A model generated the notes under the pieces. That model saw only the letters and a list, made by a program, of their open reading frames with translations. It made no database searches and had not been told where the DNA came from. 64,000 bases of DNA from Helicobacter turcicus (GTDB lineage Bacteria > Campylobacterota > Campylobacteria > Campylobacterales > Helicobacteraceae). Positions 44,182 to 53,189 of the stretch are shown here, piece after piece (position 1 is the stretch's first letter; each line of letters starts with the position of its first letter). A program made the position numbers and the translations under genes. The stretch lies in the NCBI RefSeq assembly GCF_019711685.1, contig NZ_JAIGYQ010000005.1, forward strand, positions 1 through 64,000, given 5' to 3'.

Positions 44182-44763
44182 ATGCTAAAATTTTTAAAAA
44201 TAGGGATTCTCTCCCTATTTTTTTGCACTCTTACTTTTGCAAAATCTTATGTGCTAGAAAATCAAAATCAGCTTGTTGAAAAAACGGTGGGTTTTATAGA
44301 GATTCTGTCCAATGAAGTGTATGAAAAGACGGGTGTTTCTTTGTATGTTGTTGCTCTTGAGAATTTAGGAAATAAAAGTATTCAAGAGCAGGAACAGCTC
44401 TTTACACAAAATCTTAAAAGTCCTTATGTGCTTCTCTTTTTCACACATTTTGAAAAGAAAATTAATATTATTGCAAGCCCTGAAGCCGAGAAAATGTTTG
44501 ATAAAAAAGAAGTATATTGGGATTATATTATCCCATTAATTCCCAACAAAGATGATGGGCTAACGCCACAGAGTATTTCTGCATTTTTGTTAAATGGTTT
44601 TGTAGATATTGCAGATAGGATTGCAACGTATCATAATGTAGAATTAGAGCATAGTTTTCCAAAGCAAAATAAAGGTGTGCAAATTGCAGTACGCACTTTA
44701 TTATATGTCATGTTATTTGTAATATTATTGCTATTTGTGTTTGTGTATTTAAGGAGAAAATAA
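44182..44763 (+). CDS. TPM-domain-like membrane-anchored periplasmic protein of the cco operon
   Basis: 193 aa. A signal peptide (about 1-20) is followed by a periplasmic domain of about 130 residues with the outline of the TPM (YgcG) family: SLYVVALENLGNK, then SPYVLLFFTHFEKKINIIASPE. A C-terminal helix (about 168-189) ends in RRK. Similar genes follow ccoP in relatives. The TPM assignment is by pattern; the function in oxidase assembly is inferred from position. Its TAA overlaps the next ATG. Confidence 0.6.
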   Translation: MLKFLKIGILSLFFCTLTFAKSYVLENQNQLVEKTVGFIEILSNEVYEKTGVSLYVVALENLGNKSIQEQEQLFTQNLKSPYVLLFFTHFEKKINIIASPEAEKMFDKKEVYWDYIIPLIPNKDDGLTPQSISAFLLNGFVDIADRIATYHNVELEHSFPKQNKGVQIAVRTLLYVMLFVILLLFVFVYLRRK

Positions 44764-45245
44764 TGAAAAATTACTGGCCATTTGGAATCTTTTTGCTTGC
44801 AATGGTGGTTGTCGGACTTATTGTTCTAACTCTCAAAGTTGCCATCTCAAACCCTGTGGAACTACAAGGAATTTGTCAGCAAAACTCCCAATACATTGAT
44901 GAAAATTCCAATGAAATCGCACAAATGCGTGCTAGATTATTAAAGCAATATAATATTACATTTGAAGGTTCACAAAACCAGAATTCAAAAGACTTCCACC
45001 AGATTTTTCTGCGCATTAGCGATAAAACAAATGATAAAATCACGACAAATGCCAAAGTTGAGTTTTTCTTGACGCGCCCAAATACAACTAAAGAAGACCA
45101 GATTTTAGGAGATGGAGAACTTGTAAATGGGCTATGGCAGAGCCGATATTTTGAAGTGCAAAAGCAAGGGCGTTACCAAAGCGAAGCTTTTGTAGAAATC
45201 GGCGCGGATTCCATTTGTATTACTAAAGAATATTTTGTCCGCTAG
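44763..45245 (+). CDS. FixH-like protein of the cbb3 operon
   Basis: 160 aa, with one N-terminal helix (about 5-27) and a periplasmic beta domain, as in FixH/CcoH, which helps CcoI-dependent copper loading and assembly of cbb3 oxidase. Similarity is in fold outline ([42 protein letters not shown]). Last gene of the operon. Its stop TAG lies within CTAG, which also serves as stop for the convergent MCP gene. Confidence 0.7.
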   Translation: MKNYWPFGIFLLAMVVVGLIVLTLKVAISNPVELQGICQQNSQYIDENSNEIAQMRARLLKQYNITFEGSQNQNSKDFHQIFLRISDKTNDKITTNAKVEFFLTRPNTTKEDQILGDGELVNGLWQSRYFEVQKQGRYQSEAFVEIGADSICITKEYFVR

Positions 45246-46972
45246 AATTTCTTTTTGCTAATGTCCGCATATATTTCATTTGCGATATTTTGAATACTTT
45301 GTGCTACACTATTGGTATCTGTTGCGATGCTTGTATTTTCTTGATTTGCAGATTCTGTCTCTTGCATTAGCGTATAAATTTCCTCTATATTTTGCGATTG
45401 ATTTTCTAAATTACCTCCAATATCGTTAATGCCTTGCGTTAGAATGTTAATGTTTGCTTCAATTTCACTAAGTGATTTGCTAGTTCTCTCTGCTAGCTTT
45501 CTCACTTCATCAGCAACCACCGCAAAGCCTCTTCCATGTTCTCCAGCTCTTGCAGCTTCTATTGCTGCGTTTAGTGCTAATAAGTTCGTCTGGTCTGCTA
45601 TTTCCGCTATGATTTTTATGATATTTTTTGTATCTTCTGCCTGTTTTATGATTTCACTATTTTTTTGGTTAATATTGTGCATAGATTCGTAAATATTGTT
45701 TGTGTTTTTCACACATTTTGCTAAATGCTCTGATTGATTTTGAATCGTGGCTATTAAGTCTTGCATTCTTGTTGTAAGAGTATTAGAATTCTTTTCAAGA
45801 TTATTTGCAGATTGTGAGGAATATTTTAAATTCTCCCTCATTTCATTTCCTAATAAATTAGCTGACTTCTCAACTTCTCCCGTTGCCTCTTCAATGCTTT
45901 TTGTAAAATCTAAATTTTTATAACACTCAAATAAATCTTGTATCGTGTTTAGATTCTTGCCTATTTTTTGCTCCAATGTGTTTAAGACATAATTTAAGGA
46001 ATCTTTCAACGCATTTAATTGCGGATTATTAGAGTGTTTATGAATCCTTTTAGTTAAATCTCCTTGCCCGATATTCTTCGTAATCTCTAGGGATTCCTCT
46101 ATTAATTGCGTATCTAGTGCTAATGACTTTTGAGTATTTACTATATTCGTGTTGATTGCCTCTGCCATTTTCCCTAGCCTATCTTTTGTTTTTAAAGAAA
46201 TAGTGGGTGGCACATCTGCTTGTCTATTTAAGAATAAAAAGAATCCAAGCAAACCATCACTTAAGATTTTTATAGAATAAACAAAAGATTGTAAAATAAG
46301 AAATACAAGAGGGATAAAGACGATTAGATAAATAAAAATAGAAATTCCTATTATCCAATAAACATATTTTGTAAATTGTTGATCAATTAGCGAAACAGTA
46401 GCTTCAATATTATCAATATATACACCACTTGCAAGCCAAAATTTATTGCTACCATCTGGGATAAAATGACTATAACTTACCTTTGGTGCCTCTATCACTT
46501 GATTTGAATGATTTTTAGGCCATATATAATTGACATATCCGCCACCCTCTTTAGCTTTATTAAAAAGTTCTCTAATGAGATAAACACCATTAGAATCCTT
46601 ATGGTTATAATAATCTTTGCCTACTAAGTGTTGAAAATATGCGGGATATGCTACGCTTAAATGTTCTCTATATACGAAGAAATAGCCACTTTTATCGTCT
46701 TCAAAATAAATATCTCCAAGTATTTCATTCATTTTTTTGATTTTCTCTTCATCACTACTTAAGTCCTTAATAGCCTCCGCAATAGATTTTGCTAGAGAAT
46801 CCACAGATACTTTTAATTTCTCTTTGATTTGCTGCTCTAAGAGTTGCGTTGTCTCTTTATGCGTTGCATTGCGTAATATACTGCTTAATGTTAGTATTGT
46901 TATTAGAGTTAAAAGAAATGATACAGAAACTAATGCAATTAACTTTGTTTCCATTTTCATGTTTTTAAACAT
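45242..46972 (-). CDS. Methyl-accepting chemotaxis protein with periplasmic Cache domain
   Basis: 576 aa. Membrane helix 1 (about 10-30) is followed by a periplasmic single Cache_2-type domain ([18 protein letters not shown] and [17 protein letters not shown] as typical pieces), helix 2 (about 205-230), a HAMP-like region and the signalling domain with the conserved hairpin [20 protein letters not shown]. No CheR-binding pentapeptide at the end. Start at 46972, because AAAGGAGTAAAA precedes it; the 38 extra codons upstream are intergenic sequence. Ligand unknown; Cache_2 domains often bind small organic acids. Confidence 0.9.
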   Translation of the reverse strand: MFKNMKMETKLIALVSVSFLLTLITILTLSSILRNATHKETTQLLEQQIKEKLKVSVDSLAKSIAEAIKDLSSDEEKIKKMNEILGDIYFEDDKSGYFFVYREHLSVAYPAYFQHLVGKDYYNHKDSNGVYLIRELFNKAKEGGGYVNYIWPKNHSNQVIEAPKVSYSHFIPDGSNKFWLASGVYIDNIEATVSLIDQQFTKYVYWIIGISIFIYLIVFIPLVFLILQSFVYSIKILSDGLLGFFLFLNRQADVPPTISLKTKDRLGKMAEAINTNIVNTQKSLALDTQLIEESLEITKNIGQGDLTKRIHKHSNNPQLNALKDSLNYVLNTLEQKIGKNLNTIQDLFECYKNLDFTKSIEEATGEVEKSANLLGNEMRENLKYSSQSANNLEKNSNTLTTRMQDLIATIQNQSEHLAKCVKNTNNIYESMHNINQKNSEIIKQAEDTKNIIKIIAEIADQTNLLALNAAIEAARAGEHGRGFAVVADEVRKLAERTSKSLSEIEANINILTQGINDIGGNLENQSQNIEEIYTLMQETESANQENTSIATDTNSVAQSIQNIANEIYADISKKKF

Positions 46973-47079
46973 TTTTACTCCTTTAATGCTATTTATGTGT
47001 ATTAATGATACAAAAAAATTTATTTTTAAAATATTATTTAAACTATATATTGTTTTATCATAATAAATTATGAATATTA

Positions 47080-47102
47080 GTAACAAAATATATTAATGTT
47101 AC
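47080..47102. repeat. GTAACA-N11-TGTTAC inverted repeat in the MCP/glycosylase divergent gap
   Basis: A perfect six-base inverted repeat around an 11-base AT-only centre lies about 108 bases upstream of the MCP and 102 bases upstream of the glycosylase. It has the form of a dimeric repressor site. No regulator is named. Confidence 0.4.
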
Positions 47103-47204
47103 ATTTTTATACATATAAAATTATAAAGGGCGACGACTTTTATAAAATCACGAGAACTAAATTATTTTATTATATCATTATCGCAAATGGTCTAAGGAGG
47201 TGTT

Positions 47205-47702
47205 ATGGCTGTCGTTTTACAAATCAAAACAGGATTTGAGCCTATTTTTGACAAAGAAAGCAAGATTCTAATACTTGGGAGTTTTCCAAGCAGAATGTCA
47301 TTTGAAGCGGAATTTTATTATGGAAACCCTAGAAATAGATTCTGGAAAATATTACAAGAATTTTTCAATGTGGAATTAACAAGCGTAGAATCAAAAAAGA
47401 TTTTTTTGCTTCATCATCATATTGCGTTATGGGATATTGTATCTCGTGGCAGCAATATGCAAGGCAATAGAGAAAGCAGTATGGATAAAAATTTATTACC
47501 CACTGAAATCTCTCCCATTGATACATTATTAGCCAAAACAAAAATTAAAACAATCCTATGCAACGGCAAGAAAGCTTACTTACTTTTTTGCGAATATTAT
47601 CCGCATTTAAAAAATATAGCAAAATGTCTCCCATCTACAAGCCCTGCAAATGTTAAATTTGATAGTCAGCCGTGGAAAATAGAACTATCACAGATTAAAT
47701 AA
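47205..47702 (+). CDS. DNA-deoxyinosine (hypoxanthine) glycosylase, uracil-DNA glycosylase superfamily
   Basis: 165 aa. LILGSFPSRMS (about 23-33) is motif 1 of the superfamily in the hypoxanthine-type variant, YYGNPRNRFWKIL follows, and LPSTSPAN (about 146-153) is motif 2. Removes deaminated adenine from DNA. The ATG has a strong site, AAGGAGGTGTT. It stands alone between two divergent or unrelated genes. Confidence 0.8.
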   Translation: MAVVLQIKTGFEPIFDKESKILILGSFPSRMSFEAEFYYGNPRNRFWKILQEFFNVELTSVESKKIFLLHHHIALWDIVSRGSNMQGNRESSMDKNLLPTEISPIDTLLAKTKIKTILCNGKKAYLLFCEYYPHLKNIAKCLPSTSPANVKFDSQPWKIELSQIK

Positions 47703-47767
47703 TTTTAGAATACATTTTTAAAGCAAAGTTTTGTAAAATTAAAGCATTTTACTTCAAAGGGATTGCA

Positions 47768-49516
47768 ATGGCAACGATTTTACAAATTGGAGCAGGTGGC
47801 GTTGGGGGCGTGGTAGCGCACAAAATGGCGATGAATAGAGATGTGTTTTCAAAAATAATATTAGCCTCACGCACTCTAAGCAAATGTAGAGCCATAGCAG
47901 ATTCTATCCGCGCTAAGGGCTTGGGCGAGATAGAAATAGATGAAGTCAATGCCGATAATGTGGAATCTGTGGTGGCTTTGATAGAAAAATACCGCCCAAA
48001 GCTTGTGGTAAATGTCGCCCTGCCCTATCAAGACTTAACCATTATGGAAGCGTGCTTGCGCACACGCACACATTATTTAGACACTGCAAATTATGAGCAT
48101 CCAGATTCTGCGCATTTTGAATACAAAGAGCAATGGGCATATGACACACGCTACAAAGAAGCTGGAATCTTCGCGCTTTTAGGCAGTGGCTTTGACCCGG
48201 GCGTTACAAATGTGTTTTGCGCCTATGCACAAAAGCACTATTTTGATGCAATTTATTCTATTGATATTTTAGATTGCAACGCAGGAGACCATGGATACGC
48301 GTTTGCAACAAACTTTAATCCAGAAATTAATTTGCGAGAGGTGAGCAGCAAGGCGCGGTATTGGGTGGCGCGTTCGGCTTGTGGCGACTTTTTAGGGAGT
48401 GCAGCAGATACTTCGTTACAACGTATGTCTAATACACCTCATTCGCTTACCTCGCACAACCCTAAAAATTCATCTACAACCTTAGAACACGAGGCGCAAA
48501 GTTTGGAATCCCAAACAGATTCTGCCACTTCCCTCGTTTCACAAACCGATTTGAATCTCAATCCCGACTTGCAACAAGATACCATTTACCGCAAATTTGA
48601 GAGAGAGGAGAAGCATTTCAAATTAGAATCTAATACGCAAAATTTAAGTAACGAATCTTATGCTGGTGGGCAGTGGCGCGACATTGCGCCTTTGGCTTTA
48701 ATGAAAGAATGGGATTACCCAGAAGTGGGCGTGAAAAACAGCTATCTCCTCTACCACGAAGAGCTAGAATCGCTTATCCGCAATATTAAGGGTTTAAAAA
48801 GAATCCGCTTTTTTATGACCTTTGGGGAAAGCTATCTCACACATATGAAAGTTTTAGAAAATATCGGCTTTTTGCGCATTGATGAAGTAAGCCATAAGAG
48901 TGGCAAAATCGTGCCTATTGAAGTGCTAAAGACGCTTTTGCCAGACCCTGCAAGCTTAGCTTCTCGCACGAAAGGCAAGACAAATATCGGCTGCTATATG
49001 CGCGGGATAAAAGATGGCAAGGAGCGCACAATTTATATTTATAATGTGTGTGAGCATGAAAAATGTTTTAAAGAAGTCAATGCGCAAGGTGTAAGCTATA
49101 CTACAGGCGTGCCTGCGATGATTGGGGCGAAGCTTATCGTAGAGGGTAAATGGGGCGTGGGTGCAAAAAATTCATCTCTTGCGCAAGATACTAGAATTTT
49201 AGAATCTTATAACGCCGAGCGTTTGGAGATAAATAAAGATATGCCAAAAGGCGGGGAGTATCAAGGGATTGATAATGCGCTAGAGTTGCAAAAACAGAGG
49301 GGCAGACAAGCGTCTATCGCACAAATGAGCGACAAGCTCTCCGATTTATCGCTACAAGCTGAATTTCAAGGAAGTGGCGTGTGGAATATGGAGCAAAACG
49401 ACCCCGACCCCTTTATGTGCGAGCTAAACAAGCAAGGACTGCCCTATGTGGTGCTAGAGATAGAATCTAGCGGGGATTTTAAAGTGCTAGAAGATGGGAG
49501 GAAGTTAGGGGAATAA
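47768..49516 (+). CDS. Carboxy(nor)spermidine dehydrogenase-like protein with two long insertions
   Basis: Saccharopine-dehydrogenase family enzyme that condenses aspartate semialdehyde with a diamine and reduces the product to carboxyspermidine, an alternative route to spermidine used in Campylobacter. GAGGVGGVVAHK (8-19), ALPYQDL, YLDTANYE and GSGFDPGVTNVF are family motifs. The usual length is about 400 aa; this one has 582. Residues about 196-300 (Ser/Thr/Gln/Asn-rich) and 465-535 (polar) have no place in the family core and look inserted. Base composition is richer in G+C than its neighbours (30 of 60 at 48001-48060 against 11 of 60 at 52441-52500). It may have been acquired from a relative with higher G+C. 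Confidence 0.85.
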   Translation: MATILQIGAGGVGGVVAHKMAMNRDVFSKIILASRTLSKCRAIADSIRAKGLGEIEIDEVNADNVESVVALIEKYRPKLVVNVALPYQDLTIMEACLRTRTHYLDTANYEHPDSAHFEYKEQWAYDTRYKEAGIFALLGSGFDPGVTNVFCAYAQKHYFDAIYSIDILDCNAGDHGYAFATNFNPEINLREVSSKARYWVARSACGDFLGSAADTSLQRMSNTPHSLTSHNPKNSSTTLEHEAQSLESQTDSATSLVSQTDLNLNPDLQQDTIYRKFEREEKHFKLESNTQNLSNESYAGGQWRDIAPLALMKEWDYPEVGVKNSYLLYHEELESLIRNIKGLKRIRFFMTFGESYLTHMKVLENIGFLRIDEVSHKSGKIVPIEVLKTLLPDPASLASRTKGKTNIGCYMRGIKDGKERTIYIYNVCEHEKCFKEVNAQGVSYTTGVPAMIGAKLIVEGKWGVGAKNSSLAQDTRILESYNAERLEINKDMPKGGEYQGIDNALELQKQRGRQASIAQMSDKLSDLSLQAEFQGSGVWNMEQNDPDPFMCELNKQGLPYVVLEIESSGDFKVLEDGRKLGE

Positions 49517-49538
49517 TTCAATAAAGCATAAGAGCAAT

Positions 49539-51677
49539 GTGGTTAGAATACCAATAAATAAAGGATTGGATAGACTAAAAATGAGTTTTGTAGAGAGTAA
49601 AAATAAGTTTGATAGAGAAAACACCCATAAAGATTCTTTTAGTGCATTTTTACCAGAGCATTTGACAAACAATAAACAAGTAAAATGGCTCAAAAATAAC
49701 GGCGATAAAAATGAGCAGTATTATAAATGGCAGTTTCTTTATGGCATTGTAGATTGTGGAATGTTTGCCAAAGATTACATCGGCACAGAAATTCATCTCC
49801 CTAAGGGTAACAAATCTTCTGCTCCACTTAAGATTGATGCAGTGATTTTTGATGATAAAGCTTGGTTTAGCAAATATGAGGATTATCATAAAAACAATAA
49901 TTTAGAATCTTTGCAATGGCTAAAAGAGCATATTTTAGCTGTAATAGAGTTTAAAAAAGAACATGCAAAAAATATCGCAGAAGTCTATGATAAGCAACTC
50001 AAGGCTTATATGAAAGAGTGTGAGAATCCTTTTTGTTTGGGGATTTTATATGATACCGAACGACTTTACCTCTTTAAAAAGCAAGGTAATAAATTTTTGC
50101 GTTATTCTCAAGAGTTTAATCAAAAAGGAGAATATTCTAAAATAAGTGATTTAACTCTACATATGCCAGACCCTTATTTTAATCTCCCTGATTTTGAACA
50201 CTTAAGGAATTTCCAAAATCCTAAGCCTATTTTGCGAGATAAAAGAACATTAGAAGAGCTAGATACAATTTCGGGTTTGCATTCAACAACTCTAAATCAA
50301 GCAATGTATAATATACTCTATACTTTAGACAAAGTAGGCTTAGTCAATCAAAAAGGATATTTAATCCTAATCCAAATTTTAGCCCTAAAAATTTATGATG
50401 AGAAGCACAATTCGCCTTTGCTGTTTTATATTTTAGGATTGGAGGAAAATTATCAAAAAATATCTGATAATACTATACAAGCTTTTATTAAGAGGATTGA
50501 GAATCTTATAGAAAATGCAAGTGGCAACTATCGTAAAATTTTGAAAAGTAAAGAGCTAGATTTCAAAAATGAAAATCATCTCAAAGTGCTTATTTGTGTA
50601 GTAAAAGAATTTCAAGACTATTCTTTTGTAAAATCTTATAAAAGTGATTTATATCAGCTTATCTTTCATCGCTTTGCTCAACCTTTTGCTAAAGATTCCA
50701 ATGCGCAATTTCTTACACCTCTGCCTCTCATTGATTTTTTGGTGAATGTTGTTAATCCTAGAAATGGTGAGAGCGTGATAGACCCAACCGTTGGTATTGC
50801 GGATTTTCTCTCTGTCTCTTATGTTAATTCTAACTCAAAACTTAATGATAATAATATTTTTGGTATAGATATTGATGAGCAAATGATTAGCCTAGCTACA
50901 CTTAATATGCTACTAAATGGTGATGGTAATGCGACTTTAGAGCGAAGTGGGGATTTAGGCTCTATTGCAAATAAATTTAATACAGACAATAAGCTTTTAA
51001 CACTAGATTCTAATACAAATAAAAATGGCACTTGGGATAATAGAGCCGATGATTTGGAACTTAAAAAGTTTGATGTCGTGCTAACTAACCCACCTTTTGG
51101 CGAGAAACGCGCTTTTACACCAGCAAATGAGCAAGAGAAGAAGATTATACAATGCTATGAGACTTGGGGATTTTATAAGGACAAAATAGATTTGGGTGTG
51201 GTGTTTTTAGAAAACGCATATAGAATCTTAAAGGATAATGGACGTTTTGGTATTGTGCTTAGCAATTCAATCGTAAGCATTGACACACATAAGCAAACAA
51301 GACAATGGCTTATGGAAAAATGCCGAATTGTAGCTATTTTTGACCTTCCCGCAAACACTTTTGCAGAAACAGGCGTCAATGTTTCTATGATAGTGGCTTA
51401 TAAGCCTAAAAGTGATGAGTTAGAAAAGCTTAAAAGAGATGGATATAATATCTTTATAAAAAACATAGAAAATATAGGTTATGAGGTAAAAACCATTGAT
51501 CGCATAAAAAACTTTGTAAAAGTGTATAAGATAGACCCTATAACCTTTGAGATAGAGCTTGATACACAAGGTAGGGCAAAACTTAATGAGGATTTTACTC
51601 AAACTTTAAGTGAATTTAAATCTTGGTGTGCTTTGCAAGAAGAATCTTTGCAAAATATCTTTATCAAAGAAAAATAA
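49539..51677 (+). CDS. Fused PD-(D/E)xK nuclease / N6-adenine DNA methyltransferase, BcgI-like RM subunit
   Basis: 712 aa. N-terminal nuclease domain as in HsdR and type IIB/IIG enzymes: Asp100 (KIDAV), Glu137-x-Lys139 (VIEFKKE) and the QxxxY motif (Gln153, Tyr157). A helical linker follows, then a gamma-class adenine methyltransferase: motif I region DPTVGIADFL (415-424), motif II GIDIDEQMISLA and motif IV NPPF (517-520). Motif I lacks the usual second glycine (GxG is GIA). With the adjacent S gene this is the subunit layout of BcgI, which cuts on both sides of its site. The start is GTG 49539 or ATG 49581; neither has a strong binding site. Confidence 0.75.
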   Translation: MVRIPINKGLDRLKMSFVESKNKFDRENTHKDSFSAFLPEHLTNNKQVKWLKNNGDKNEQYYKWQFLYGIVDCGMFAKDYIGTEIHLPKGNKSSAPLKIDAVIFDDKAWFSKYEDYHKNNNLESLQWLKEHILAVIEFKKEHAKNIAEVYDKQLKAYMKECENPFCLGILYDTERLYLFKKQGNKFLRYSQEFNQKGEYSKISDLTLHMPDPYFNLPDFEHLRNFQNPKPILRDKRTLEELDTISGLHSTTLNQAMYNILYTLDKVGLVNQKGYLILIQILALKIYDEKHNSPLLFYILGLEENYQKISDNTIQAFIKRIENLIENASGNYRKILKSKELDFKNENHLKVLICVVKEFQDYSFVKSYKSDLYQLIFHRFAQPFAKDSNAQFLTPLPLIDFLVNVVNPRNGESVIDPTVGIADFLSVSYVNSNSKLNDNNIFGIDIDEQMISLATLNMLLNGDGNATLERSGDLGSIANKFNTDNKLLTLDSNTNKNGTWDNRADDLELKKFDVVLTNPPFGEKRAFTPANEQEKKIIQCYETWGFYKDKIDLGVVFLENAYRILKDNGRFGIVLSNSIVSIDTHKQTRQWLMEKCRIVAIFDLPANTFAETGVNVSMIVAYKPKSDELEKLKRDGYNIFIKNIENIGYEVKTIDRIKNFVKVYKIDPITFEIELDTQGRAKLNEDFTQTLSEFKSWCALQEESLQNIFIKEK

Positions 51678-53186
51678 ATGGCTTATATTGATGTTCCCAA
51701 AGAGATAAACTCTAAAGAAGTTTTAGAAAATGAGTGTAATCTCTCCGCTTCAAGTTACAAACACTTAGATACTAAAAGAGCAAAAACGAGCTTATCAAAA
51801 AAGTATGAAAATTTATTACAAGACTTTTATTCGCTTGATGGATACGCCTTTTCATCAAATATTTTTACTTCAAATCCAAACCAAGCTTTGCCACTCATAC
51901 AAATTTCAAATGTCAATCAAAGCGATTTTTATCTTTCAAAGCAGTTTAATAGATTTATCCCAAACATTAATGCTAAGGAAAAGTTTTTACTTGATAAACC
52001 CTGTGTGCTTCTTTCCCTTACAGGTGGAGAGAATCAAGATAATATCAGTGCATTTTGCGAAGGGAATGAAAAATTTTTACTCAACCAAAGAGTGTCAGCA
52101 TATTTCCATAAAACTAACAAAACTCACTTTCTTTATTTATTTTTGGCTTTTACAAAACATAATTTTTTTAAATCACAGATGCAAGGCAAAGGAGGGGTGC
52201 AAAAAAATATTATCTCAAGCGATAAAGAAAAGCTTTATGTTCCAAAAATTACTGATAATAAAGTTTTAGAATTTATAGAAATACTTACACAATCTATTAT
52301 TATAAAAGAAAAGTTAATTAAAGAGAGGCATACTAGGATTCTAAATATTATAGAATCTGAACTTTTAAATAATCAAAAGCCAAATGCTTTTTGTTATACT
52401 TATCCAACTTTTAAAGAACTCCAAGAATCAGGACGATTGGATACAGGGATATATTGTGAGGAGTTTAAAAAACTTGATTTTTTAATAAAAAATTATAAAA
52501 ACGGTGTGTTTTATATTGATGAAAAAAAGATTAAAAGCGGTAGCACTCCTAAGACACGATTTATAGGTAAAGAAGAATTTTTACTCTATCAATGGATAAG
52601 TCCTAGCCATTGTAGTGATTATGGCACTATTAAAGAAGTAGAGCGCATTAATTTTATAGGTAAGCCAAATTTAACGCAAGATTGCATTTTGCTTATCAAT
52701 CGTGGGCAAGGATATGATTGTGGTAAAAGTATATTTTATTCTTTTATGGACTCTAAAAAAGGACAACATAATCAGGGAATGTATAGAGTTTTTGATTACC
52801 CAGAGTTTCAAATGCTTTTTATGCTTTGTTTTTTAAATGCTAAATTTATGCGAACATATTGTTCTTATCTTTCTCTTGGTTCTAAGATGAAAGAACTTAA
52901 AATAGAACATTTTTTGCAAATACCCTTTCCAAATTTCCCCAAAAATCTACAAGAACAAATCGCACTCTTGTATCATAATCCTAACACAAAGCTAGATTAT
53001 AAGAATCTCAACCTAGAAAACTTTAAAATCCAAGATGAAGCTTTTTGCAAAAATGCAGGAATTTATGAGTTAGATAAAAGTATTAAATACCTTAAAAATA
53101 TCCTTAATTCTTGCATTGATAATATTGTAAATGATAGAGAAGTAAAGATTGACTTTGGGCAGATAGATACTACACAAGAAAGGTAG
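51678..53186 (+). CDS. Specificity (S) subunit of the BcgI-like restriction-modification system
   Basis: 502 aa with two target-recognition halves. The first (about 45-225) ends in NIISSDKEKLYVPKITDNKVLEF and the second (about 245-435) ends in LKIEHFLQIPFPNFPKNLQEQIALL, the P-x-x-x-x-Q type helix start that separates recognition domains in HsdS. It selects the DNA sequence for the methyltransferase/nuclease encoded directly upstream (no gap between stop and start codons). Sequence specificity cannot be read from the protein. Base composition is strongly AT-rich (11 of 60 G+C at 52441-52500). Confidence 0.75.
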   Translation: MAYIDVPKEINSKEVLENECNLSASSYKHLDTKRAKTSLSKKYENLLQDFYSLDGYAFSSNIFTSNPNQALPLIQISNVNQSDFYLSKQFNRFIPNINAKEKFLLDKPCVLLSLTGGENQDNISAFCEGNEKFLLNQRVSAYFHKTNKTHFLYLFLAFTKHNFFKSQMQGKGGVQKNIISSDKEKLYVPKITDNKVLEFIEILTQSIIIKEKLIKERHTRILNIIESELLNNQKPNAFCYTYPTFKELQESGRLDTGIYCEEFKKLDFLIKNYKNGVFYIDEKKIKSGSTPKTRFIGKEEFLLYQWISPSHCSDYGTIKEVERINFIGKPNLTQDCILLINRGQGYDCGKSIFYSFMDSKKGQHNQGMYRVFDYPEFQMLFMLCFLNAKFMRTYCSYLSLGSKMKELKIEHFLQIPFPNFPKNLQEQIALLYHNPNTKLDYKNLNLENFKIQDEAFCKNAGIYELDKSIKYLKNILNSCIDNIVNDREVKIDFGQIDTTQER

Positions 53187-53189
53187 CTT

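Noticed and set aside
51805-52269. 154-codon plus-strand open frame
   Set aside because: It is an alternate frame inside the S-subunit gene, whose own frame gives recognisable recognition-domain boundaries.
49539-53186. Classical type I restriction-modification (hsdRMS)
   Set aside because: No SF2 helicase HsdR is adjacent, and the nuclease domain is fused to the methyltransferase, which fits a BcgI-like type IIB system better.
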